A DNA stretch of 64,000 nt from Ursus arctos (GCF_023065955.2 NC_079873.1:95394128-95458127); one strand, 5' to 3'; counted from the first letter of the stretch, positions 44,401 to 55,515 are shown. The notes: generated by a model from the letters alone, not told the origin. Program-made: numbers and translations.

Positions 44401-45139
44401 CTGGCGTTTGTTAGGAAGTGACTAAGGAAATTCAAAGCATGAAGTGGTACGGGCCTGAAAGCATATTATTATACAGGAAAAAACAAAGAGAACATAAGTC
44501 TTAATCACGTATTACCTCCGTTGTTACAGAATTTGCAGGGACAATTTGGCATTATGATTTCAAGCTGGAGTTGGTGGTTCAGAGAAAAGCTGCAAGCCCC
44601 TTTGCAAGCAGTCATGAACACCAGCCACACCTAACGGAGAGAATGAATAGTGTTGTTCCTTGCCCCTTCTGTTTTATCGGAGTGGATGTGGGGGTGTAAA
44701 TGAAAGAGGAGGAAGAGGTATTGTTCTCAGCGCTGTAGCCAGGGACCATTTGAGAACAAGGAAGTATCCAACAACGTTTAGTTCTTGATATTTGGTGTTT
44801 TCTCATAAAATGGAACTTTCGATTTTGTTGTGCTTTCCAGAAGCACCTTTTTTCCTTTTTGCAGAAGTTTTACTAATAATTCCAAATATTCTGGTACAAA
44901 TGTCCAGACATGACACCTGTAGGTATAAGTGGCAAATTTTCCACCTTTACTAAATAATACTTTGTATATTTATTTTTTCTTGTTAATGTATAGTGCTACG
45001 GCCTGACTTCCTACTGCAAACATAGATTTAGCCAGTAGCCAGACAAACTGGTAGGAGTAAGCCTACATTTGGTTATCTCACCTGCCATTTGATTTTTATG
45101 CAGGTGAAGAAGAGATGAGGATTTTCCACTGACTGTTGC
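44401..45139. other. Unrecognised non-coding stretch
   Basis: No gene or named repeat is supported. Confidence 0.4.
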
Positions 45140-45300
45140 AAGCTAATTGCACCCTTCCCTTTGTCAGTAATGCTTTTTCTTCCTTGTGTACCTGTCGAAC
45201 CAGTACTCATTGTTGTCTCATGGGTAAAGCTTTCCCTGACCATTTCAGCCAAATTAATCACTCTCTCCTTTATTCCGTAGCATTTTGAAAACCCAGATCT
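45140..45300 (+). mobile_element. L2 LINE fragment
   Basis: 'aatgctttttcttccttgtgtacctgtcgaaccagtactcattgttgtc', 'aaagctttccctgacc' and 'ccaaattaatcactctctcctttattccgtagcattttg' follow the sense L2 3' region closely. Confidence 0.65.
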
Positions 45301-45671
45301 ATTATAAAATTCATCATCATGTAGGTAAGTTTATGGAGTTCAGATCCTAGCCTTATTTTGTGTTCACCAAAGCATTCAGAAAAGTTTTGGCCCACTAGAG
45401 ACCTATTGCTTGTGTGATTAAGAACTTCTGGGAAATACTTTATTATAGAAGTCAAAAAAATATAGGTGGTAAAGTGAATTCCTCAACCCTAGGAACTTAA
45501 GGGGTGATTTCTGGGGTTAGTACTTTTTACTCAGATATTTTTATTATGTGCCTGAAATAAGTGTGACTAGAATTATGAAGAACTGTTTTTCCCTTTTTTC
45601 CCTTAAGGTAATGAAATGAGCTCTTGAAGGTTTAAAACTTAAACAGCGTTGGTGGCTATAGTGCCCTTTTT
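45301..45671. other. Unrecognised non-coding stretch
   Basis: No gene or named repeat is supported. Confidence 0.4.
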
Positions 45672-45679
45672 CTAAAACA

Positions 45680-45873
45680 GTTTATTTGTTTATTTTAATG
45701 AGAGAGTGGTGAGAGAACACCTGTGGGGGGAGGGGCAGAGGGAAAGAATCTCCAGCAGACTCCCCGCTGTGCATGGAGCCTCACATGGGGCTCTATCCCA
45801 AGACCCTGAGATCATGACCTGCATTGAAACCAAGAGTGGGACACTCAACCGACTGAGCCACCCAGGTGCCCCA
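45680..45873 (-). mobile_element. CAN-SINE, minus strand
   Basis: 'gtttatttgtttattttaatgagag', 'gcagactccccgctgtgcatggagcctcacatggggctctatcc', 'caagagtgggacactcaaccgactgagccacccaggtgcccc'. No certain TSD. Frames at 45690-46053 on both strands are SINE-derived. Confidence 0.9.
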
Positions 45874-46142
45874 AGCAGTAGTGCTTTTTGCATATCTTTT
45901 GCGTGGCGTATAGTTGTTCATGGTAGAGACATTACTGCAGCACCTGTGCCACAGACGTTGGTGACGAGGAGAAGTGGTATCTTCAGCGGGCATCAGTCAT
46001 GTGATTGCCACTTTTACCTTTGGCCACAATCAGACATTGTGTTGGCTAGCTGAAGTAGGCCAGAAGAAAGTTTTAGAGGCCTCATGGTAGTTGAGAATAC
46101 CAGACTGGAGAGTCATTGGAAATAGCCACCAAGAGCCTGGAA

Positions 46143-46146
<4 letters not shown>

Positions 46147-46183
<37 letters not shown>
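46147..46183. repeat. Poly(T) run (antisense L1 poly(A) tail)
   Basis: About 37 consecutive T residues next to the left TSD. This is the reverse transcript of the L1 mRNA poly(A) tail and marks the priming site. Confidence 0.95.
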
Positions 46184-46185
<2 letters not shown>

Positions 46186-46465
46186 TAATAATGATTTTTT
46201 ATTATATTATGTTAGTCACCATACAGTACATCCCCGGTTTTCGATGTAAGGCTCGATGATTCATTAGTTGTGTATAACACCCAGTGCACCATGCAATATG
46301 TGCCCTCCTTACTACCCATCACCGGTCTATCCCATTCCCCCACCCCCCTCCCCTCTGTAGCCCTCAGTTTGTTTCTCATAGTCCATAGTCTATCATGTTT
46401 CATTCCCCCTTCTGATTACCCCCCCTTTCTTTATCCCTTTCTTCCCCTACTGATCATTCTAGTTC

Positions 46466-47098
46466 TTATGTTCCATAGATGAGAGAAATCATATGATAGT
46501 TGTCTTTCTCTGCTTGACTTATTTCACTAAGCATTATCTCCTCCAGTGCCGTCCATGTTGTAGCAAATGTTGAGAACTCATTCTTTCTGATTGCTGAGTA
46601 ATATTCCATTGTATATATGGACCACAACTTCTTAATCCAGTCATCTGTTGAAGGGCATCTCGGCTCCTTCCACGATTTAGCTATTGTGGACATTGCTGCT
46701 ATGAACATTGGGGTGCATATGGCCCTTCTCTTCACTACGTCTGTATCTTTGGGGTAAACACCCAGTAGTGCAATGGCTGGATCATAGGGTAGCTCAATTT
46801 TTAACTTTTTAAGGGACCTCCACACTGTTTTCCAGAGTGGCTGTACCAACTTGCATTCCCACCAACAATGTAGGAGGGATCCCCTTTCTCCACATCCTCT
46901 CCAACAATTGTTGTTTCTTGCCTTGTCTATTTTTGCCATTCTAACTGGCGTAAGGTGGTATCTCAGTGTGGTTTTGATTTGAATTTCCTTGATGGCTAAT
47001 GATTTTGAACATTTTTTCATGTGTCTGTTAGCCATTTGTATGTCTTCATTGGAAAAGTGTCTGTTCATATCTTCTGCCCATTTTTTGATTTGTTTATT
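46466..47098 (-). pseudogene. LINE-1 ORF2 C-terminal remnant
   Basis: The frame of about 200 residues is the extreme C-terminal part of L1 ORF2p. It carries [27 protein letters not shown], the cysteine-rich stretch around [19 protein letters not shown], then [28 protein letters not shown] and a natural stop after SLIYGT. In full L1 this domain follows the reverse transcriptase and includes a Cys-rich zinc-knuckle-like motif. The frame is intact but lacks endonuclease and RT domains and any promoter, so it cannot act. Upstream, '[10 protein letters not shown]'-type codons run up to the inversion point. Confidence 0.93.
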
Positions 47099-47624
47099 TG
47101 TTTTGGCACAAAAACAGACACATAGACCAATGGAACAGAATAGAGAGCCCAGAAATGGACCCTCAGCTCTTTGGGCAACTAATATTTGATAAAGCAGGAA
47201 AAAACATCCGGTGGGAAAAAGACAGTCTCTTCAATAAATGGTGCTGGGAAAATTGGACAGCTACGTGCAAAAGAATGAAACTTGACCACTATCTCACACC
47301 ATACACAAAAATAAACTCCAAATGGATGAAAGACCTCGATGTGAGACAGGAATCCATCAAAATTCTAGAGGAGAACATAGGCAGCAACCTCTACGACATC
47401 AGCCTAAGCAACCTTTTTCATGACACATCCCCAAAGGCAAAAGAAACAAAAGATAAAATGAATTTATGGGACTTCATCAAGATTAAAAGTTTCTGCACAT
47501 CCAAGGAAACAGTCAGAAAAACTAAGAGGCAGCCCACGGAATGGGAGAATATATTTGCAAATGACACTACAGATAAAGGACTGGTATCCAAGATCTACAA
47601 AGAACTTCTCAAACTCAATACACG
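47099..47624 (+). pseudogene. LINE-1 ORF2 segment, inverted part
   Basis: The open frame of about 175 residues holds the ORF2 part just upstream of the C-terminal segment. It has [69 protein letters not shown] and [18 protein letters not shown]. It ends in LKLNTR, where the TSD interrupts it. In normal L1 the next codons would be the start of the minus-strand segment, so little or nothing was lost at the inversion. No stop occurs in the segment. Confidence 0.92.
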
Positions 47625-47640
47625 AAGAGCCTGGAACTCT

Positions 47641-47859
47641 TAGAGTGGAACTTTAGGGAAAAGAGAATCCCATCTGGAATTATACAGAGGAGATACTGAT
47701 GGAGTCAGAGAAAAGTATGAGATGGTAAAGTGAGTTTTAGCTGTTGTTGTTGTTTTTTTTTTTTTTAACCTATGTATCTCCCTTACTGGGCTGGGAGTTG
47801 TTCCTGATGGAGAGCCCGTGAATAGATTGTATTATTTGCTCACAGGGCTTCCTTTCATC
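47641..47859. other. Flank with T run
   Basis: A TTG-rich segment and a T run of about 17 (47750-47767) follow the L1. No element is defined. Confidence 0.4.
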
Positions 47860-48300
47860 TTTATCCTGGGTGAGACTCCGTGTGGGCCCAATAGATTTCC
47901 CTTTCCCTCTGATTTCAGGCCTTGGTCATATGATTTTGGCCAAGAGAACATGAGTAGATAAAACAGCCTACCATGTATGGGACAAGGCCTAAAGAGACAT
48001 CGTGTGTTTCCATATACCCTTCATCGCTCCTTCACACTAAGTCACGGGATGAAGGTTGGAAGGGATCTGGACTTAACATGAAGTGTTTTTATCCAGTCAA
48101 GATTTTAGCCCAGCTGACATCAGCCAAATGCAGCTAACCCACTGACTCACGACTGTGAAAAACAAACATTTTTTTAGAAGCCAATCCGATTTTGCCCTTG
48201 TTTTTGCTGTGGCATGGTTGCAGCAGAAACCTGCCTGCTGCAGCTCATATCTTGGACATTTTGCATCGGTAACTCCTGCCCCCAGGACCTAGCATGTGGC
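47860..48300 (+). mobile_element. MaLR/MLT1-like LTR remnant
   Basis: 'cttggtcatatgattttggccaagagaacatgag' and 'agattttagcccagctgacatcagccaaatgcagctaacccactgactcacgactgtgaaaaacaaac' resemble MLT1 LTRs (ttggccaatggg... and cccagctgag...gacccacagaaactgtgagataataaa). It is diverged; the poly(A) signal and ends are not clear. Confidence 0.5.
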
Positions 48301-49976
48301 TGCTTCATAAAGAGTTGCTGGATGACTGATGCCAGGTTTTTATGAAGGTTGACCTGATGGTATTGCTTTACTGTTTCAATAGTATTTCAGTTGTTAGAGC
48401 AAGGAGGCAACGCTAGCATTTAGGGATTTGTTTTCTTGATTTCGAAACAGAGACAGATGTCACAATAATACATATGCACCTTTCCACCCATAGAGGTCAG
48501 GTTGGGGGTAAAATAGTGACTTAGTACTGAGCCACCCGCCTACCAGAAAAACACTGCCCGTGGCTTGCTGCGGTACTCTGTGCGGAGGAAGATCGGCTCT
48601 GAATGAACCAAAGGGTCCTTACATTTTATCCTCCTCGTGTGTGTTCTTTGACTAGCCCTTAGAACACTGAGGGTTTGTAATTTGGATCCCGTAAGGGTTT
48701 TGCAGAAGAGGGCAGTGATAGGGCTTGGGGTTGGTGAGAAGCAAAGAGAGGAGTGAAGAGGTGGTTTGAAAGGAATGGTAACCCTAAAGAAGAATTCGTC
48801 AGCACGGATGGGAAGGAATTACTCATGAGAATATGTGTGCCCTTTGAGGATGCTGTCTGCAGGGTGTTCTGGGGGTGGAAAGAGAGATGGAGTTGTACAA
48901 GAAGAGGCTGATCCCCGGAAGCAGATGGTCTTGTGGCTGAGAAGCCGGAGGCCCTAAAGAATATGGGCTGTCAAACTCGCATGGGTGTCTTGGTGGAGCT
49001 ATCAATAAGTAGGGAAAAATTCTGCATATTCTTTTTGTTGTTGTTCTGAGTCATAGTCATTGAAAATTAAAATAAAACAAAACACCATTTTCAGCTTCTG
49101 TTTGTCAATGCTGCTGTAATCCTAGGGAGAAGTCCTGCCTTCCAATGTTTAAGGAGGATTTGGGACTCATACAAATATTGATTGATTTTCTTGCTGGGGT
49201 ACAGCTTGGAATTAGGTCTGATTAGCCTTTTGATTGCTTTAAAAATATATACAGGGTTATATTTTGCTCTTGTGTCTTTGAGACTAAGAGACTAGGGAAG
49301 AGAAATTGTGCAATGAGTAATAGAAGATATTATCTTGATTGTAGGATTCCTAAAATGAAATAATCATTTGCCCGTCAGATTGCTTTGTGGGGTGCTCAAA
49401 AGCACGTCCTTTCAAGATTAATTTTTCCCTCTCTTTGCTTAATCACAGGATTTGGAACATGGTTATTTTTGTATGAAAAACAATTTTATTGGATTTAGTT
49501 ATTGATCACAAGCAAAACGCGTATTAATGAGATTTTGATTCTTTGCATTTCTAATCAATAATACTTGAAACATAAGAAAGGAGTCAGATGTTAGCTATCT
49601 TGGGCTTAGTTCTTTCTTCAAATGGCAATTAGCGATGCTTTGTTGTGAATGCATTTCGATCAAAGGGTATGAAATCTTATTGTTCCGTGATAAATACCTT
49701 CTAGTGGACAGTTAAGGTTTGAGTATCTTGGCACAGTAGGTTTTTGAATGATATTTAAGAGATAGCAAGTATTCAGAACTTTTTTCAAGTAAATTCTGTT
49801 GTTTCACTTTGAAACACCAGGGCCCTTTTTGTGAACAATTTTTTTTTGATACTCTGGTTCAGCCACTTTGTACAGGTTTGAGAAACAGGGTTGGCTGGCT
49901 GATTTTCTTTTCTCTTTCCTCCCCCTCCTCCCCTGCAATCCTTTCTCCCTTTCTTTCTTTTTTTCCCTTCTTTTAA
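48301..49976. other. Unrecognised non-coding stretch
   Basis: No gene or named repeat is supported. It includes CT-rich sequence at about 49905-49975 just before the SINE. Confidence 0.4.
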
Positions 49977-49991
49977 ATTCTCGTGGTTCTC

Positions 49992-50188
49992 GGGCGCCTG
50001 GGTAGTTCAGTTGGTCACTCGTCTGCCTTTGGCTGGGTTCATGGATCCCAGACTGCTGGGATCCAGTCCCTCATCAGGCTCCCAGCTCAGCAGGGAGCCT
50101 GCTTCTTCCTCTGCCTCTCCCCCTGCTTGTGCTCTGTCTCTCTCTCTCTCTCTCTCTCAAATGAATAAATAAAATCTTAAATAAGTAA
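49992..50188 (+). mobile_element. CAN-SINE, plus strand
   Basis: 'cgggcgcctgggtagttcagttggtcactcgtctgcctttggctg', 'ggctcccagctcagcagggagcctgcttcttcctctgcctctccccc', an expanded (TC)n run and 'caaatgaataaataaaatctt'. An imperfect TSD ('attctcgtggttctc' against 'attttggttgttctc') is likely. Confidence 0.92.
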
Positions 50189-50492
50189 ATTTTGGTTGTT
50201 CTCTATATCAATATTTGAGTCTTTTCGTTTAGTTGATCGCAAATTCCTTCCTAGTTAGTCCCCTAAACCTTACTGTGCCACGTGCCTTCTCATTGCTTAT
50301 TTTAATCTTGTTTTTGATTGTGAAGAGAACGTATTTTTAAGTGATAAGCCTGTTTTTAATCAAATCCATCTTCTAAAACAGAAGAGTAAAGACGTCAGGT
50401 ACTGTTGTGTCTGCTATCTTAAAATAGACCCAACTTGTGAAAAGGCCGATTTGCTTTGCAATAAAATTAATCACTTTAGAAAATAATTTATA

Positions 50493-50662
50493 CTAGCATT
50501 CATAGAATCAAAGAATCATAAAGTTTGAAATTACCTTCAAAGTTGCTACCTTCTACCTCCAGTGAGTGAATTGCCTTATTAAATTCCTGGTAAGTGTTAA
50601 TATGCCTATCCTTGGTTGCTTCTAGAGACAGGGGACTTACTCCTACCAGATGTAGTCCCTTC
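50493..50662 (+). mobile_element. L3/CR1-like LINE fragment
   Basis: 'agaatcaaagaatcataaagtttgaaattaccttcaaagttgctaccttctacctcc' resembles the L3/CR1 3' motif (agaatcatagaat...agttggaagggacctcaaaggtcatctagtcc...). 'cagagacaggggacttactcctacc' fits its 'gatggggaactcactacct'. It is very old and diverged. Confidence 0.55.
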
Positions 50663-52532
50663 ATTTTTAGTATTATGCCATGTTTTTATTTTCAGTGACC
50701 AGACAGGTACTTTCTATTTGTTCTCTCACAACTCTTACTTATTGCTTCTGGTATTATTTATTACTTTTACTTGTCTTTCATTGTAAAAGTTTATTTATCT
50801 TAATTAGGTGTCATTTTAAGAAATTTGTAGGTAACAAATTCGGAATGCAGAGAAGCAACATGATTTGCCTAAGAAGTGGTAAGAAATTAGTATATTTATG
50901 ATCCTCATTCTGTTTTAATGATTTCAGCTACAAAATTCCATTTACATTTAAGTTACAGGGAAAAATATGCAATGTGAAATACAACAGTGTGAATGCAACC
51001 TAGAGAATATGGATCTGAGGTCTGAGTGAAAAGAAGAAAATAAAACAGTCCCAGAATTTTCGTTCTTTTTCTTTTATATGTTTTTAAACTGTGTTTGCAG
51101 TCTTGCTTTAGTATAAGTCTGTCTCTGTAGAGGAGCATTGTTAGTCTGCTGTTAGGAGTCTAGATGAAAATTTAGATGCCCAAATATCTGGCTGCTTTTG
51201 GGGTACTGTTGGTCCATTATGTGAGAGTAAAAAGGACATAATTCTTAGTCCTTGACTGTCCCTTCCCCATACAGTCCACCTAGAGTTCTAAGACACATAG
51301 TTCTTGTATTTTTAAATTGTATGTTTATAGTTGATTGTGTTCCATTTGGCTTTTAATCTTGGAAAGAAATCCAAAGTGAATCGACAACAAAGGAATTCTA
51401 TGTAAGAGCACTGGGCAGATGTCTCATGTTTGAGTCTGTGATGACATTAGCTTTGACCTTGGGTCTGTGTCATTATTAAAGGAGTACTCAACACTCACCG
51501 CATCCTGTTTTTGTTATGTAATGTTAATAATGGTGCTAGCTTTAGGGAAAATGCCAGTTTCGACATCCTCAGATTTCTCTTATTTTGTGTGACAACTATA
51601 CTTGAATTTTCTTTACTATCCAACGATTCCCTTACATATCCAGGACAGCCAAAATGAGCTGTTTGGTTAGCTTGTGCGTGTATTATTTTTTGCATGTGAA
51701 AAGAAGTCAGTGAAGCTACATTTTAGGAACAAGGAATGTAGTAATCTAATGTTGTAATTATATGCTTGTTTGAACTGTTAGAAATATTTATTTTTTACTG
51801 AGTTTTTAGCTCCTCTGTCATCTGAATAAAATTTAAATGCTTCTTGATGCATTTATATATGTTTTTGAATGGATTTTAATAGCAGTGTGATCATAAAGGG
51901 AAGAAAATGTAGAAAAATACAATATAATGACAGGGAATTTTTGTTTGATTAGATTGATCCTTTTAGTCTGTAACTGAAAATGTTTCCAGTTTGCTTTATT
52001 CAAGAATCTGTGTACATGTAAGGTTGTGCATAGTGTAGAAAAACTCATTTTGCAATGGGAAAAGTGATTTCCACAAAGAAGGAGGCTCCTGGACCTTCGT
52101 GATACCTTCACTTTGCTTGTCTTATTGCTCCTCTATGACACTAGTCCCGCTGATGTTGTAGCCTTTTTAGGAACTGCTTTCTCAGACAGGAAGAGAGTGA
52201 GCACTTGGTCCCATATGTCACAAACCCAACCTTTGTTCAGGCTCATTAGGCTGTTAACATGAACCTCAGTGTTCTAAAAGAAGTTTAGTTATTTACTTAG
52301 CTTTCCTATTTTAAAACAGAAATTATCTCCTCTTTGAATTAAGGTTCTATAGAAAATGTTCATTCCTTTTTAACTTACCTATTTCGCTTCACAGGCCATT
52401 AGGTTCAACTGGTAAACCTTTGAATTTAGCAAATTTCTTAACTGGCAGAAATGGGGATATGAATTTTGTTCATACTTATGACAACTGGGAAATTTTTTCA
52501 GATGTATAACATACATTTTAAAATTATCTCTA
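50663..52532. other. Unrecognised AT-rich non-coding stretch
   Basis: No gene or named repeat is supported. Frames below 95 residues on both strands have no motif. Confidence 0.4.
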
Positions 52533-52583
52533 TGCGTGCGTGTACACACACACACACTCACACACACACACACACACACACAC
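52533..52583. repeat. (CA)n microsatellite
   Basis: Starts with an alternating 'tgcgtgcgtgtacac' lead, followed by about 22 CA units with one 'ctca' interruption. Histidine/threonine- or valine/cysteine-rich frames here are artefacts of the repeat. Confidence 0.97.
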
Positions 52584-52589
52584 AGTTCT

Positions 52590-52735
52590 GTGCCCAATGT
52601 TTTCCTTGTCTTTGGGGCACCTCACTGTACTCAGCTTTGTCTATCCTGCTTGGGTGTCTGCTTCAGACTTGTTAATAAATTTTCTCTTCTTTCTTTTTTT
52701 TTCTTATATTCGTGTGTGTGTGTATGGTCTGTATA
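52590..52735 (+). repeat. Unnamed direct repeat, copy 1
   Basis: 'tgttttccttgtctttggggcacctcactgtactcagctttgtctatcctgcttgggtgtctgcttcagacttgtt' recurs at about 54615-54745 with scattered changes. It continues into T-rich DNA with 'aataaattttctcttc' in this copy. It could be the R/U5 part of an LTR, but the family is not recognised. Confidence 0.75.
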
Positions 52736-52874
52736 TATATTGAAAAAATAACTATTCACCCTTTATATCACCAGAAAATAGAAAATCAGAATCTATTTGT
52801 TTTTGTTTTAGATTTCAGCCAAAAGTTGAGTGGAGAAGAGAAGAGAGAAAAGACTTCTTTATAAAAATATGCTC

Positions 52875-52956
52875 TAGGGGCCCCTGGGTGGCTTAGTCAG
52901 TTAAGCATCTGATTCTTGGTGTCAGCTCATGTTCTGATCTCATGGTCCTACCTACT
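52875..52956 (+). mobile_element. CAN-SINE head only, 3' truncated, with TSD-like flanks
   Basis: 'ggggcccctgggtggcttagtcagttaagcatctgattcttggtgtcagctcatgttctgatctcatggtcc' is the tRNA-like head, but the body, AATAAA tail and A run are missing. AAAAATATGC (about 52863-52872) and AAAAATACGC (about 52959-52968) flank it, suggesting integration of an already shortened RNA. Confidence 0.8.
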
Positions 52957-52984
52957 TAAAAATACGCATTGTTGTTTGTAGGGT

Positions 52985-53690
52985 TCAAGATTCTTAATGT
53001 CTTTGTTAGAGAGTAATATGGCTTCCCAACAGTATGGAGCCTTTCAGACCTGTAGAGAGCAAAATGGGAGTCTCTCATGTCAAGCAGGTGCCTGTGTCAA
53101 GCAATGACACCAACAGGTAAGGTACTGCAGCTGGGAGATATCGCCGGGACCCACGTCAGCTGACACCCTAGAACTGTTATGGAGTAAAACCAGAGGACGT
53201 CTGCAGAGACCCAAAACCTTTAAAAAGCGAAGGATTTTGGCAGCAAACTGTCAGACTCTTCAGACCTGACCCCTTTATGTCCGGCCACATAGAAAAGGCA
53301 ACTGCCTCTAAAGGCTGCCTGATTGATCTCCAGACAGAACCAAGATCCTTCACTGCTTGAACATCAGAAGGAGTAAATGCCGAGAGCTGACCTGGACCAG
53401 GCCGAGGCCTTGTCTCAACTGCGTGCCCACAGACCGACTTTGAGATTTGGTTCGTTCACTTCCTTTTCCCTTCTGGTGTCTTGTTTGTTGTGTGGCTTGT
53501 CTTCTGGCCTTCTCTGTGTGCTGTGTGAGAAGCCAAGTTTAATCACATGGTGACTTGTCATTGAGTTTGGAATCCTGAATCTGCTTTATATTTGTGATTT
53601 AACTTTGCTTTATGGTTGAATAAAGGTGACATTGTGGAAAGATACAACTCCTGTGTGTGCCTTCCTAGTATGCTCATGACAAGACTTTAG
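52985..53690 (+). other. Unidentified 0.7-kb segment ending in a poly(A) signal; LTR or transcript end
   Basis: This block is more GC-rich than its AT-rich flanks and not recognised as a named repeat. It includes 'gggagatatcgccgggacccacgtcagctgac', 'cccctttatgtccggccacatag', a T/G-rich run, and AATAAA at 53619-53624 followed by GT-rich DNA ('gtggaaag...ctcctgtgtgtgcc'), the usual order at a cleavage/polyadenylation site. It has no long frame. It may be an ERV LTR (plus strand), since LTRs carry such a signal, or the 3' end of a non-coding transcript. Confidence 0.4.
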
Positions 53691-54600
53691 TTTGTTTTCA
53701 CCTAGCAAGCATTTCACTTTGGCGATATTGTTCGTTTCCTTTATTATTATACCTATGATATTATTTCCTTGTCAGATCCCATCCTTATCCATGAACTGTT
53801 TACCTCAGGTTAAACTAAACCTGCCTGTTCTGGCCATAATGACGGCTGCTCCTGTTTCCCTCCCAAAGTGACTTAGCCTCGTGGAGATGGAGATTATTCT
53901 TAGAGATCAACACCCCAGAGCCTGAGGTTGATATGGACAGAGAAGCCATCCTTATGAGGGAGCAAATTAAGCTATAGCAATCCTTAGGTGACAATGACAC
54001 ACACATTGTCAATAAAAATCAACTCTTTCCAAACTCCTTTTTAGTTTTCCAATCTTGATGTGATTAATTTAAATAGGGAGACAGCTTTGCAGCATGTTGC
54101 TTTGGTGCCAGGAGGCTGACTCATTTCAGGTCAAAAACAAAAATAGGAAGTACTAATATCCAGAGTTTTTATAGACCGTGTTCCCGTGCAGATGGTAGGT
54201 GGAGCAATGAGAGAGTAAAAAGGGCACCATCGTGACTCAGCGTTTTTCTCTTGCTCCGTAGCACAGATGCCTACTTGTGAGTGGCATCTAGCCGACTTCA
54301 CTTCCGCAGTCAGATCGTAATGTTGAACGTAGTTCAGTACACTCAGTTCAGAATTGTACTTTTCTTGAGTTCTTGTGGTGGTTTGCCTCTAACCTGACCA
54401 CACCTATTCACCTTTGCCCCCATTGTACAGCCAGATCCATATATAAAGGACAAGGAGGTCTCAGCATTCCCAACCTGAATCAAGCAGCTGACCTGAGCTC
54501 TGGGGAGTTGAGAGTTATTTGGTAGCATTTAGGCTTATTTGTAATATTGGCTAAGAAAAAGGAGGCATAGCTAAGGGGTTCCGAGAAGAAATCGTGGAGA
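53691..54600. other. Unrecognised non-coding stretch
   Basis: No gene or named repeat is supported. Confidence 0.4.
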
Positions 54601-54604
54601 ATGG

Positions 54605-54745
54605 AGCTCTGGGCCCGTTGTTTTCCATGTCTTTGGGGCACCTCATTGTAACTCAGCTTTGTCTTATCCTGTTTGGGTATCACCTTCAGACCTGTTCTTA
54701 CGGTTTTTTCTTCGTTCTTATAGTCTTATGTGTATTTTTTTTTTT
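54605..54745 (+). repeat. Unnamed direct repeat, copy 2
   Basis: 'ttgttttccatgtctttggggcacctcattgtaactcagctttgtcttatcctgtttgggtatcaccttcagacctgtt' parallels 52590-52735 in the same orientation about 2.0 kb away. The upstream 'agctctgggcccg' compares with 'ttctgtgccca' in copy 1. Confidence 0.75.
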
Positions 54746-55039
54746 CCGTTTGGATTTTTGAAGAAGTCAGAGCATTTCCGTCTAATAATCCAGGGTAGTT
54801 GACCAAAAAGATACCCAAAGTGCCAGAGTGAGGCTGTCCTTTAGTCCTAAGTACTCAAATATTAGGAGACAAGTATGATATTATGCTTAAGAAGTATGTC
54901 AGTCTCCATTACCTCCTTGTCTTATCTCGTAAACCTACTTAAATAGCTCAGGTGAAAAATAAACACTGCGCTTGCCTTTTCATGTAGACAGTATTCCGTC
55001 CCTTTTTCCATACAGGATAATGCTTAGAAGCTGAAATTT
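54746..55039. other. Unrecognised non-coding stretch
   Basis: No gene or named repeat is supported. Confidence 0.4.
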
Positions 55040-55262
55040 CGAGGACCGATATCTTAGTTTGGATTCCAGCTATTCTAATTACCAACTCTGTGACCTGGGT
55101 AAGTTACTCAGTAGAAGAAACAAAACCCCCCTGGCTTCAGTTTCCCAAATTTGTAACGTGGGGATAATAATCGTACCTACCTCATGAGTAAATCTATGTA
55201 AAGCACATGCAACAGTATGTGGCACTCAAAAACTTCTTTTAATATTTATTGCCATCCCTTTC
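55040..55262 (+). mobile_element. MIR fragment
   Basis: 'ggattccagctattctaattaccaactctgtgacctgggtaagttactcag', a short insertion, then 'cttcagtttcccaaatttgtaacgtggggataataatcgtacctacctcatgag' and 'gtaaagcacatgcaacagtatgtggcactc' are sense MIR. Confidence 0.85.
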
Positions 55263-55429
55263 CAGATAAGCTTTACTACAGTTTATTTTTGTCTTTAGCA
55301 ATTATCACTTCCCAGAATACAACATGATTCATGATTCATGATTCTTTGATTGATTGGTTGATTTGACTTTTTTCCCCCACTACCTTTCTTCTGCCAAATT
55401 ATAACTCGTTCGAGGATGGCGATTCGTAC

Positions 55430-55515
55430 CGGTTCTCTTCATTGCCACGTATCCTCTGTGCCTCGCACACAGTGGGTACTCTCATAGTTGTTTAGCGAGC
55501 ACACTCTCACCTACT
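55430..55515 (+). mobile_element. L2 LINE 3' end
   Basis: 'ttcgaggatggcgattcgtaccggttctcttcattgccacgtatcctctgtgcctcgcacacagtgggtactc' is the sense L2 terminal motif. Confidence 0.6.

Larger units (their letters stand above)
46131..47640. mobile_element. 5'-truncated LINE-1 with twin-priming inversion, including 16-bp TSDs
   Basis: The target AAGAGCCTGGAACTCT is duplicated perfectly at 46131-46146 and 47625-47640. From the left there is a T run of about 37 (L1 poly(A) in antisense), then the 3' UTR and ORF2 C-terminal region on the minus strand to about 47098. From about 47099 to 47624 comes an upstream ORF2 segment on the plus strand. The two ORF2 segments point away from the shared inner junction and together cover one nearly continuous stretch of ORF2, as expected when a second primer on the other target strand copies the L1 RNA. 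Exact TSDs, the long T run and few stops point to a young insertion. It is too short to be autonomous. Confidence 0.95.

Noticed and set aside
45659..45898. 'tagtgccctttt' / 'tagtgcttttt' as a TSD around the SINE at 45680
   Set aside because: The matches are not adjacent to the SINE ends (gaps of about 9 bp on each side), so they may be coincidental.
46466..47624. Functional LINE-1 ORF2 protein
   Set aside because: Only the segment after the reverse transcriptase is present, in two inverted pieces. Endonuclease and RT domains, ORF1 and the 5' promoter are absent.
52536..52751. His/Thr-rich and Val/Cys-rich frames
   Set aside because: They translate the (CA)n microsatellite.
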